Shown here piece after piece: positions 47,890 to 59,100 of a DNA stretch of 64,000 nt; position 1 is the stretch's first letter, and every line of letters starts with the position of its first letter. The notes beneath the pieces were generated by a model, which made no database searches, had not been told where the DNA came from, and worked only from the letters and a program-made list of their open reading frames with translations. The translations under genes and the position numbers were made by a program. The stretch is from the NCBI GenBank assembly GCA_036417435.1, contig CM070901.1, positions 68,558,501-68,622,500 on the forward strand, read 5' to 3'. Origin of the DNA: Inia geoffrensis. Lineage: Eukaryota; Chordata; Mammalia; Artiodactyla; Iniidae.

Positions 47890-48410
47890 AAAGTAAGTTT
47901 TGCAGAACAACAGCAGCATCACCCGGCACTATGGACTGAATTGTGTTCTCCCCAAAATTGGTATGTTGAAGCCCTGACTCCCAATGTGATGGTTTTGTAG
48001 TTGGGGCCTTTGGGAGGTAATTAGTTTCAAATGAGGTCTTGTGGGTAGAGCCCCCATGATGAGATTATTGTCTGTATAAGAAGAGGAAGAGGCCAGAACT
48101 CACTTGCCCTCCACCAAGCCAGGAAGAGAGCTCTCACCAGAACCTAACCACACGAGCACTCTGCTCACAGACTTTCAGCCTTAAGAACTGTGAGAAAATA
48201 AATTTCTGTTGTTTAAGCCACCCAGTCTATGGTAATTTTCATGGCAACCTGAGCTAAGACACCTGGGAGCTTGTTAGAACTGCTGAATTTCAGACCCTAT
48301 CTCAGACCTGCTGAATCAGAATCTGCGTTTTGATTAAATCTTCAAGTGGTTTTCATGCTTTTTGCTACATGGCACGATTAAAGTTTGAGAAGCTCTATTT
48401 TAGGGACCTC
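47890..48410 (-). mobile_element. MER5-like hAT DNA transposon split by an LTR
   Basis: Left part (AGCAGCATCACC) ends at about 47923. The right part resumes ACCTGGGAGCTTGTTAG, then CTGAATCAGAATCTGCG, and ends ATTAAAGTTTGAGAAGC near 48393. The order fits a non-autonomous MER5A/B element. It carries no transposase. Confidence 0.75.
47924..48258 (+). mobile_element. MLT1-type (ERVL-MaLR) solo LTR
   Basis: TATGGACTGAATTGTGTTC start, GGGCCTTTGGGAGGTAATTA, GATGAGATTATTGTCTGTA, AACTGTGAGAAAATAAATTT with its AATAAA, and CCACCCAGTCTATGG end. Sits inside the MER5-like element with CACC at both junctions. No internal retroviral sequence. Confidence 0.8.
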
Positions 48411-48644
48411 CTTCAAGATAGAATAAAAACCACCTGAACATTTCACTTACAGGTAGCAGATTCCCTGGTATCAAATTCTTCGATATGCTGCCAACCAGAA
48501 GTACCAAACTGCTGATGGGTCCTGGAAAATGAAATCTTCAGAGTCAGCTTTCCCTGCTTCCTTTTTAAATGGATTTCACCTTTGAGAACAGAGGTAAAGT
48601 GTTAGGATGGAGGTAAACAGGCAGAAGACAAGTAGTTCTTCAAT

Positions 48645-48960
48645 AACTGTTTTTCAGCTTTATTAAAGTATAATTGACAAATAAAATGTTGTATATTTAA
48701 AGTGGACAGTGTGGTGATTTGATATATGTCTGCTTTGTGAAATGATTACCACAAGCAGGTTAACACATCCACCACCTCACAGTTACCACTTTTTTATGTG
48801 TGTAGTGAGAATGCTTAAGATCTTCTCTCTTTACAAGTTTCAAGTTCACAGCACAGTATTATTAACTATAGTTACCATGCTGTACATTAGACCCCCAGAG
48901 CTTATTTGTCTCATAAGGGAAGGGGCATACCCTTCAACAACAGTTATTTACTGCAGTAAA
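48645..48960 (-). mobile_element. L1M 3' end, minus strand
   Basis: TTTATTAAAGTATAATTGAC, GGTGATTTGATATATG and GTTAACACATCCACCACCTC are the reverse of L1M 3' UTR. Confidence 0.78.
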
Positions 48961-49309
48961 AACTATCCCAGTCAACTCTCCCTAAAGTCATACATTCATA
49001 TATGAAAAAGAACAAACATTAACAGGAACTTGAAAGAACCCAAAACTGGAACTAAGTTAAACGGCTGTGGACGCATGCAAATTTTCAGCTGTCACTATGT
49101 TGATGGGTCCCCAGACCCTCCTCTTCTGTTGGCTTTATCAGATTTTCAAACTTCATGGTGACACACTTTGAGGAATCCAGGGGAAATAGCATATGTTTTC
49201 ACTTTTTTTTTTTCCCTGAATCACAAGAGCCTATATTATTTCTTTTATTAGTAGGCCTGTGTCTAGAACTCAGGTTATGCTTCATTTTATTTTGTTTTTA
49301 ACAGGCTTT
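48961..49309. other. Spacer, nothing recognised
   Basis: No gene or repeat assigned. Confidence 0.45.
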
Positions 49310-49620
49310 ATTTTTCCTCCCAGTTTTATTGAGATATAATTGACATACAGCCTTGTATAAGTTTAAGGTATACAGCATGATGAATTGAATTACATGTATT
49401 GTGAAATGATTATCACAATAAGTTTAGTTAACATCCTTCCTCTCATGTAGATGCAAGAAAAAAAAAAAGAGAAAAACCATTTTTTTCCTTGTGATGAGAA
49501 CTTTTAGGATCTACTCTCTTAGTAACTTTCAAGTATACCACACAGCAGTGTTAACTATTGTCATCATGTTGTATATTACATTCCCAGTACTTATTTATCT
49601 TTTAACGGAAGTTTGTACCT
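49310..49620 (-). mobile_element. L1M 3' end, minus strand (second)
   Basis: TTTTATTGAGATATAATTGAC, AAGGTATACAGCATGATG and GTTAACATCCTTCCTCTCATG again read as a reversed L1M 3' end, in the same orientation as the previous copy. Confidence 0.78.
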
Positions 49621-50000
49621 TTTGACCAGACTTTATTTTTCAGAGCAGCTTTAGGTTCATAGCAAGATTGAGCAGAAGATACAGAAAGTTCCCATATGGG
49701 CCCTGCTCCCACACATGCATAGCCTCCCCCACTATCAACATCCCCCACCAGAGTGGTCCGTTTGTTAAAATTGATGAACCTGCATTGACCACCCAAAGTC
49801 AATAAGTTACATTAGGTTTTACTCTTGGTGTTGTACATTCGATGGGTTTGGACAAATTTATAATGACATGTATCCACCATCATAGTATCACACAGAGTAT
49901 TTTCACTACCCCAAAAATCTACTTTCATTTTTAACCACATATTTGCCCCTGGTGAAGCAGCTGCACTGGTGAACTGTGCCCAAAAGCAAGCAGAAGGGAC
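49621..50000 (-). mobile_element. Another old L1 3' UTR piece, minus strand
   Basis: GAGCAGCTTTAGGTTCATAG, AGTTCCCATATGGGCCC, CCCCCACTATCAACATCC and GATGAACCTGCATTGACC match a well-known old L1M 3' UTR in reverse. Confidence 0.65.
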
Positions 50001-51539
50001 AGGACACAACTAAAGATCTCATACTCCTAACTTTTTTCCACCAAAGTGGTCCCCCCCTACGGGATATCAGATCGTCCTGATGTCTCTGTTTTGAGTGGTG
50101 ACGTCAAATAGTTTACCTATCAAGCTCAATGCACTCACCAAGTATTGACTTCAATCTGTCTCTTGCTAATAGTACTGACCACCTCTTGGGTGCCTACAAT
50201 AGGCAACAAAATAATAAAATTTCCCATGAATCACCATGAACTCCTAGAGGATGGGGACAATGTTTTATCTTTTTATCTGCCTGCATGGCACACAGTTAAA
50301 TATCCCCCTAAAACATGCTGGGATAAAATGAGAGGTCAATGCCTTGTCCAACTTTCCCAAATCTAAATCAGTACCTTCTCCCAACTTTCCATACATACTT
50401 CATTTTGGTATTTGTTATTATGAGCTCCTAGGATGACATGTCTGCCCTGTCCTTTGTAACAAGGGAAATGGACACCATTCTCAGCCTACAGAGAAACTGG
50501 AGAGCTGGACAGGGATGACTGTTTCCCAACATCTTTCCACTGTGTGGATGGTCCTGTACTATCTCTCTAGCATCTTCCATGACCATTTGTCCGCTGATAC
50601 TGTAATGGTTTTCCAAAGGCTGACTTCCTCCCACCGCAGCCAGCCTTCCTAGCAGCTGGAAGAGTATTTCCATCAATGGCCTAAACTAACAAATAAAAAG
50701 CCAGGGGCTATTTTAAGCAGCTGGTTTTCTGTTTTGTAGAAGCCATTAAACTGACCCAAACAAAAAAAAAATTAATATGGAATCACTAAGAACTGGGTCT
50801 AAAGATTCTTACGTCTTCTCACCCAGAGCCCTAACTCCTGGTTCCCCCTTGGCTTCATTTCAAAGGCAAAGGGTGGAAAATCACGTCTGGGCAGCTATGG
50901 GAAGGAGAAGTCCCAGGCAAGATCCTGACTATCCACCAAGTTGAGTCCCTATCTTCAGTGATAGGTACAGTACTTCCATGAAAAAATATGTCTTTTCGGC
51001 TAAGTTACAAATACTCTTTGTTACATGACAAATGGGTGGGATCATCACCTTTACTTTCAGCAAACCCTGAGAGCAAATATGATCCCATGAGATCTGGCCT
51101 TCAATCTGTTAATTCCTGGGCCTGGCATTAGAGGAGGAGGGTCATGAGGTTAAATACAGACTCCTCCAGGGTCCACAAGGGTGGACTCAGAGAAGCCAGG
51201 AACATATCCACGATCTTTACCAACCAAAGCACGTTAGTCCCAGGCTGGGAACATCATAGGCACTGAATAGAGATTTACTAAAAGGTATTTAAAAACAAGA
51301 ATAATTTCAGAGGCATGGTAGGGTAGAAATTTGGTCACAATAAGTCAAAAGCTGGCTTTTGAGGTGAAATGAAAACCACAACTGAAATTAAAAGCTTAGT
51401 TACAGAAAGGACAGAGCTATGAGAATGGGGATGCAGTTCCAAGGGAAGGTTTTTTTTTAATTCATTTTCACACGAGAAGGACCTGAATGCAAATTTAAAG
51501 GGAGAAGTAAGTATATGATCTCTTTTATATGCCCCTATT
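50001..51539. other. Spacer downstream of VANGL2, nothing recognised
   Basis: Short random frames only; no clear repeat. Confidence 0.45.
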
Positions 51540-51660
51540 GTATCATTCGTTTTTTTATAACTCATTATTCATTCAATAAATTTTTTAACTGAACAGCGAC
51601 TATATGTGAGGAACTTGGTATAGATGCTAGGAACACTTAGGTGAACAGAATAGATAAACA
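51540..51660 (-). mobile_element. L2-type remnant, minus strand
   Basis: TTCATTCAATAAATTTTTTAAC...GACTATATGTGAGGAACTTGG...GCTAGGAACACTTAGG follows the reversed L2/MIR end order. Confidence 0.55.
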
Positions 51661-52577
51661 TCCCCTCAAGGAAGTAGTGTTACCTGGTCCTGATTCTTAA
51701 ACAAACTGCTTGAATTTCTTGAAGGGAGGCTCTCTGAGCTCCTTGGAATCCTGTCAGGACTAATCTGTGCTCTGCCTGTGAACAGGCCACAGTCTTGTGT
51801 TAGGTTAGCTGGTCTGTCACCTCCCTGTGGCCTGGATCTCCCTCCAGGACAAGGGTACAACTCTGGTCTTTGCATCCTCAGAGTGTGGCAAAGTATGAAG
51901 CAGGGTGGAGGAGGACCAAATCTAGTAAATGGGTTAACTTCACACAGGAAAGCTTACATGTGCTGGTTCATTTGTTTTTAACCTTAGAAAGAGGTTTATA
52001 TGCTAAGAATTTTGCCCAAAGTCACAGAGAAGCTTGGGTCTGGGTAGAACTGAGAGAAGGGCCCTGATCTCTCAAGGATAATTCCAAGGCTTGATGACAA
52101 GCACAGTGCCAACAGAATATTTCCATTTTAAATAAGTGACTACTGCTAGAAAATTCTTTTGTGCGGTATCTGAAAGATTAGAGAGAGAATGGTAGAAATA
52201 AGACGACACTTGGTAACACAAGATATACTTCAGGAATGTTTCTTAATAAAATGTGATGAGCTGTCACTATTGAATGAAATCATCAACTGTTCTCTGAACT
52301 CTTATGAATCTCCCCAGACAGGAATCGTTCCTTCCTCCTTAACCACCCCAGAGAACAGCCGAGTCTTCACGCTCCCAAGTGTCTCTCTTCTCAGAATCAG
52401 TGTTCAGAATAAGCAACTTCCTTTTTCATTCATCCTGAAAAGAGTGGAGCAATGATGAGCTCACGCTGCCCCCTCCTGGCCCACCCACTCCCTAACAAGG
52501 AGCATGCATTCACTCTTTCCTGACCCTCTTTGGCTCTTTTTACTCCTGTAAAAAAAAGAAGAAAACAACAGAATGCC
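51661..52577. other. VANGL2 3' flank, nothing recognised
   Basis: Immediately past the poly(A) signal in the gene sense. No repeat family or gene-like frame. Confidence 0.5.
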
Positions 52578-55500
52578 CCCACAAAAGTCAAATGTCTTTA
52601 TTTTATATTAAAAAAATTTGTACAGTTTTAGTTCCTATGTTTAAGAAAAAAAAAAATCCCTAAAATTGTCTTAATGTTTAGATCCACTGCAAACTGTAAA
52701 AACAAGCTTTTTATATATTAAAAAAAAGAATTTACATTTTACAATTTTCTACATGCATGCACAAGGTCTCAGCTCTGTAACCCAGAAAAAGGAAAAAAAA
52801 AATCTAGATCCAACAGTGGAAAATTCTACATTTACAATCTCACTTGGAAGGAACTCAAAAATTCCTCTTTCTTTCACACACAGAAGAACAAATCACAACA
52901 ATCACACACCAGGACCGAATCCATCAGCAGATGCTGCCCCATGGGGAGGGCAGAGGAAAAAGAAGACAGACTGACAGACACCACAGAGGGGCAAGGGAGC
53001 TCATCCGGGCCCAACAGAGAAGAAGAGAAGCACAAACTCTGGGAAACAAACGTTGTCAGGGTTTGCAACAGGACTGAGGTGGGGATGGGGAAGTGAAAAG
53101 GTAAGGGCTGACATGGAGGGGGTTGGGAAGAAAAATGGAGAAGCTAAAGGGAAATAAAAAGAATAGAAAGAGAGAACATGAAGAGTAGCTTAAGAGAAAG
53201 GGACGAATGGGGACGGCAGCAGAGTGGCGAGGTAGGTGACGGACTGAGGCACAGCATCCTGGTGTGGAGGGAAGGAGGGCCAGCCTTCCAAGGTGGTGAA
53301 AAGGAAGGCCTGGGAGGTGTGGTGGGGATGAGCTAGGATGCCATGTAGTCATAGAAAAGAGCACTGGAGAGACCCAGCCACAGCATCCCTGATGGTGGCA
53401 TATGGGACGCGGGTGGTAATGGGTGGGCAACACCCCCACGGGGGAAGAATGAGCAAATCCAGCATGTGTTGGGACAGGCAAAGTGGGGGACGCTGCTCAG
53501 AGGGAACTGAGTCAGGTGCACACCCCACAGCAGTTCACAGCATGAAGACAACTTCCCATATAGGAGAAGCAAAAGACAAACACAGCCATACACTTGACAA
53601 TTCATCCTGACATTTCAAAAAATAATAATAACAATAATCAAAGAACACAAAGATACCACAGTTCTGACGCAAAGAACCAAAACACTACCATTCTCAGTCA
53701 CAGCCCTTAGTGCTTAGAGAGAGAGTCAGGGGGAAAAAAAATGTCTTTTTGTTTTAGGAAAAGGGAATGAAAAAAATCACAGTGATTAAAAACATGGCAG
53801 GTTCTTAAAATAAACATTCCCCCGCCCCTAACCTAGGGCAGCGACTCTGATCCCAAATACTTGCCCTCTCCCCACCCCAACTCCTCCTCAAACCACACCA
53901 CATCCCACTCCTGCCCACAAAGGCAGTGACCCCAATCACCATCCAGGTCCCATTTTCCAGGATAGTGAGGTATTTAGAAATGTGACCGAGAAGGGACTCC
54001 TCTGAAACTAGGTCTTTGAAGAGAAGGAAAAAAGACCTTCCCAGGACCCCCAGGACAGGATGTATCTCACTCAGGCTTATCCCCAAACCCACAGCCCCGG
54101 CCCAAGGCTGACCTCCAGGTGCTGCCTAGGTCAGCCCCATAATCCACCCAAGTGCAGACAAGGTAAGCACTGGTCGAAGAACCCTTCTGTAGTAAGTGGT
54201 GTGTGGCAAGATGTGCTTTTTCAGAAAGGACAGCAGGAGAAACAATCCCCAGGATCCATCATGCCCAGGGCTGCCACTACACAGAGAAGAAGACTTCCTG
54301 GTAAGAGATCAACTGTAATCTTATCCTAGGGTGCACTCTGCAAGGCAAGAACCAATGGGTTTTCCAGGGGAAAGACGGGCTTATAAAGGGGCATTGTGAG
54401 TTATTCTGAGGACTGGCCCAGGGGACTGCTCCAGCCCAGCCACCAGAATGCTCCCCAACATGGGTGCTGGCTGGAGGTGTGTGAGTACTTCTTAGTTCTA
54501 CTCCCCTTGGCTAAAACTACATAATTTAAGGGTGTCTGATTTAAAGGCTCAGATATACAGTGAAAGTAAGTATTAGAAGGCCAGCAAATTTTGCTCAAGA
54601 ATTCAGATTGGGTGCAAAGACTACGGAAGCTAAATGGGGTGAGGGGCTAAGTACCCATCAAGGGCAGCAATCTTGGTCCCTCACCCCAATACAGAGGGAG
54701 ACCAGAGCCCAGAAAACCAGGCAGTGAGGGAACGGGGGGGACCCTGGCCGGCCAAGGAAAAGAGACCCCTGAGGCAAAGAAGTGGACTTAAGGCAGGGGA
54801 TAAGGAGGGGTTGCTGGCTCCCCCCCAAAAAGAGATGAGGCAACAGGTCTCTGGAGCTGAGAGAAGAGACAGCAAGACTGGGGGTGGCTGAGACATTTGG
54901 CTGAGACCACCAGGGTGGGTCAGGGTCTGCAAGCCACTAGTTCTGTATAGGAGTCTACGTGGCATCCTTCACTGGGAAGGGGGAGACCCATCCCACCATG
55001 GTGGGAACAGAGGTGAAGGAAGTTCAGAGGGTAGGGGTCAGCGATGTTCATGGGGCTCTCTCCCGACCCTCCGCCAGGGGCTGAACAGGAAAGACCCCTT
55101 GGAAGAAAGGTACTGTCTGTCCCCCAGGGCCCAGGAAAAGTGGTCACCGCGGGTTTCCATCTCAGTTTGCCTGTGCTCACAAGTGACCATACAAATCAGA
55201 AATGGAAGGTAGACATGTCCGGGTAAAGGACAGGATCTTCCCTTGCTCTGAATATGTGTGGATGGGGGAGAGAGGCTGAAACAGGTGGAAGCAAATAACC
55301 CTGGCAGGGCGGCCCCAGACTCTGGGGCTGTGTGGGAGGATGCAGGAGGATCCTTGCTTGCCCAAGAACTCCGGCTTGTGGTGAGCTGAGCGGTCAGGGG
55401 GAGCAGATCCACCTGTCGCCAGGAGGCTGCAGGGAGTGCTACCCAGGAGTTTGGCACCATGGCTCTCTGGAGTCAGATCGGCGCCCCCCAGAGAAACCCT

Positions 55501-55899
55501 TTTGAGGGCCGCTGGATAGAACTGCTTATAAGAACCTGGGTTCGAGAGTGGGGCTCAGGTGGGCCCTGTGCCCTTTCAGAAGAGACTGTCACCCGGGGAA
55601 AGGAGAGGGAGAGAGGCACTGGTTCCTGCAGGGCCTGGAGTGATACAAAAGTGAGGGGGGTGGGAGAAGGAGAGGGAATTTCCCAGGTATTGTTGACAGC
55701 AGGATGGTCTCTCCAGGTTCACATGGGGTAAATAAAGAAGAGGGGGGGAGACAGGTGGTGGGGGGGGCAGGTTAATTCAAGTAGAAAAAAAACTAGAGCA
55801 AGAGGAAGAAGGTGGCAGGAATGTGGCAGGGCCTGAGGGCCACGCCCCCACCACCCTCAGGAGCCCCCCGCGTCTCCCACTCCCCCTGCTGTTGCACAG
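52578..55899 (-). other. VANGL2: VANGL2 3' UTR
   Basis: About 3.3 kb between the TGA and the only strong minus-strand AATAAA. No internal SINE or L1 copy is recognisable here, unlike the sequence on either side, which fits purifying selection on a transcribed UTR. On the mRNA sense it has a C-rich tract about 130-160 nt after the stop (55742-55767) and an A/U-rich final 200 nt. Open frames in this stretch on either strand are short and unrelated to known proteins. Confidence 0.85.
52597..52602 (-). terminator. VANGL2 poly(A) signal AATAAA
   Basis: TTTATT on the plus strand reads AATAAA in the gene sense. It is followed downstream by a GU-rich stretch (minus strand 52580-52550, containing TTTTGTGGGGG and TTCTGTTGTTTTC), the expected layout for cleavage near 52575-52585. 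Confidence 0.8.
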
Positions 55900-56160
55900 T
55901 CACACTGAGGTCTCAGACTGCAGCCTCATGACAAACTTGTGCGACTTGGGGTCCACAAATTCCTCGGAGAGTTTGAAGAATGGGACCTTCTTGGTGCTGA
56001 CCACCAGGCTGAAGTCCTGGCGCTTCAAGAGGAAAACGATGCCATCCTTGAGCCCATTGGTCACCGGCTCTTCGCTCACCAGTGTCCACTGTTTGGCCAG
56101 CCAGCGTTCCTTGTGGTACTGGATGGTGGGTCCAGCCGCCAGGTACCGCTCCAGGAAGGC
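55900..56160 (-). CDS. VANGL2: VANGL2 terminal coding exon, residues 436-521 and stop
   Basis: 261-nt coding part of the last exon. The acceptor CTTCCTCAG precedes GCCTTCCTGG; TGA stop is at 55900-55902. It starts [10 protein letters not shown] (F437 present), contains WTLVSEEP with Ser464, and ends [12 protein letters not shown]. The last four residues form a class I PDZ ligand known to bind DVL and Scribble-type PDZ domains. Confidence 0.98.
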   Translation of the reverse strand, partial: AFLERYLAAGPTIQYHKERWLAKQWTLVSEEPVTNGLKDGIVFLLKRQDFSLVVSTKKVPFFKLSEEFVDPKSHKFVMRLQSETSV

Positions 56161-59100
56161 CTGAGGAAGGGAGAAGGGACTTCACAGGAAGTCCTCCCTC
56201 CCACCCACCCACCCACCTAACCTCCTTTACCCCTGGGGGGTGCAGCTTCCAAAGACCACCAAGATGTCCCCAGGCTCAGTCTCCGCAAACGATCTCAGAA
56301 TGTCAGAGCAGGAAAGGGCCTGAGATCATCTGCCTCAGACCCTAGTTTATCAGTGAGGGATCGGGAGCCCACGGAGGTGATATGGCTCTGTAGGGTCGGG
56401 GCTGGGACTCAGCTCTCCTGACCCCTCATCCCCGGCACCTGCTATGACCCGGGCAAGCCCTCCCTCGTCCTTCCTTCTTCTCCCTTCTGCTCGTATGGGT
56501 AGCATCCAGCAGGGCTGCACCAGCAGAAAGCTAGTGGTGTCACAGTTAAAGTGCAACATGTTTAATCACCTGTTCCCCAAAGATGGCTCAGGGGATGCAA
56601 GTCTAGGAAGCTGGCCGTAGAGCTGAAGGGTGGGAATGGCTCAAAAAGAGCACAGTGCAAAGAACATCTTCTGGAGGTGAGGGAGGTAAAGGTGGGAGTT
56701 TGGATATGAAAATTCCGGAACCCCTACAGAGATGAGAAATAGGTCTCAACCATCCCCAAAATGGTCCTGAAACTCCCTCTTCTCCTCACCACCTAAGAGC
56801 TTTACCCCATGCAGAGATGGAGTGGATGGAGTACGGATGAGAGGAGAGACTATACAGAGGTAGAGATGAGAGAGAGAGGGATGTAGGGTACGGAAGGAGG
56901 TGAGAGAATAAGGGAGAAGGAAGTGGAAAGGAAGGGGCCAGAACTGGGGAAAGAGGAAGGATGCCGGGGGCAGAATGGGCCTACCTTGGGTGTCATGTCG
57001 TGAGTGATGCAGAACTCAAGGTGCTGCAGGATGCTCTCCATGGTGTGGTAAGGCTGCTGCTTGGTGGTGCGAAGGTACTTCTGCATGGCACGGGCCATGG
57101 ATGCGAAGATGGCCTGGGCTGCCTCCCGTGGGTCCATCACCTCCCTGGGGTTCTTCTGCTCCTCTTCCTGCAGCCGCTTTATGTGAGTGAAGGCCTCCTC
57201 CACGGCCACCACAAGCCTGGGGGACATGAGGAATATGGACCAGACGCCAACCTCTCATCTTCCCCCCAGCTTCAGCCCTCCAGCAGCCTGAGCGAGGTCA
57301 GGCTTTTGTGCTCTCCCTGAAGCAATACGCACCCAACTGGAGTCAAGAACCAGGTTTTGGGGCTTCCCTGGTGGCGCAGTGGTTGAGAGTCCGCCTGCCG
57401 ATGCAGGGGACGCGGGTTCGTGCCCCGGTCCGGGAAGATCCCACATGCCGCGGAGCGGCTGGGCCCGTGAGCCATGGCCGCTGAGCCTGCGCGTCCGGAG
57501 CCTGTGCTCCGCAACGGGAGAGGCCACAACAGTGAGAGGCCCGCGTACCGCAAAAAAAAAAAAAAAGAACCAGGCTTTGGGGCCTGTGTGTGTGCCTGTG
57601 AACATGCATGTGTGCAGCTGGGTAGATGGGGAGGGTCTTTCCCCCTCTAGGGATAGGAGACAGCTGTAGAGCTCAGCCCAGGGACCCAAAGAGGACAATC
57701 TAGTGTCAAACCCAGAGAGACAACTATGGATCAAACCCTAGAAAAAGCCTTCTTAAGACCCGCCAAATCACACTTCAGTGGGTGAAAAATTAATAGCTAT
57801 AACTACATCAAAGTGACAGATGTCTATTCAACCAGGACAGCCTGGGCAACATTAACTAACACCTGGGGTGGGCAGAGGTAATGCAAAACATATGCTGCAA
57901 ATCAAGAAGGAAAAGGTAAGAACAGCATAGAAAACGGGCAAAGGAGTGAACAAATAATTCGTAAGAGACCTGAAAGGCTGAAAAAGAGATGAAGTCGTCA
58001 CTGGATAGTAATCAGAGAATTAAAATGTTAATAAGATACTACTTATTCATCAAAATGGAAAAAAATTAGGAAGATGACCGTCACGCAAATATGGGTCAGG
58101 ATGGTGGAAGATTTCTCTGAGTACTCTGCAGCGATGAGATGCAACAAACCAGATATACAGACAAGGGTGAACCTCAAAAACATACTGTTAAGGGGGAAGC
58201 AAGGAAAAGAAGCCAATTTACATTAAAAGCATAGAGACATGCAAAACAACACCAGTATCCGGAAACCCAGGAACCTGGGGACTTCAATCAGCTTAGGATG
58301 GGATTCTGGGCTATGTAAACGTGTGGATCTGTGTAAGTCTACCATGTCTCTGTTTATTCTTTTCCTTCACCCAAGTGTCTCAGTAAAGTTTGTTTTGAAA
58401 AGATCCTTTTGACTCAGGATCTGAACCAAGGGAAATAGTTTTCTCCTGGTTACAACCAAGGTAATGGGGAAGGCAAGGGTCCCCTATGGTGGTGGCAGCA
58501 CAGGAGATCCAAAGACCCTAGTCAGGGCAAAGGTAGAGGAGGAAGGGAACATGTCTGGTTTCCTTCCCACGAGGGCCTTTTCTGAGACAACTGGAGACTT
58601 GCTGGAATGTTAACAGAAATGGAGCTGCTGACCTTCAGTCTACTGCAGCCTCGTGTAAGAACAGGGTCAGGGCTACCTTTCTCCCTGGAAGGCTGGAGAT
58701 CATGTGGGAGGAAGGGCAGAGCTCCATGACCCTCTGCTCCTCCTCCGTGGAAATCCCAACAGACCAAGGTGGGCCCTGGCAAACAGTAAGCACCAAGAAA
58801 GAATCTTCAGGCACGACTAGCATTCACATAACAATGTGAACAGGAAAAAAGGAGAAGTGAGGACAGCGTTTAAGAATTTACCAAGATATGGGCACTAAAA
58901 CCTCATTTTTTTTTCCCCCGGGAAATAAATGGATATTATTTTATCTTATTTATTTATTTTTTAACATCTTTATTGGAGTATAATTGTTTTACAAGGGTGT
59001 GTTAGTTTCTGCTTTATAACAAAGTGAATCAGCTATACATATACATATGTTCCCATATCTCTTCCCTCTTGTATCTCCCTCCCTCCCACCCTCCCTATCC

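Noticed and set aside
53056..53605. Minus-strand frames of 90-141 codons within the VANGL2 3' UTR
   Set aside because: They lie after the true stop in the same transcript, are low-complexity and proline/serine-rich, and resemble no family.
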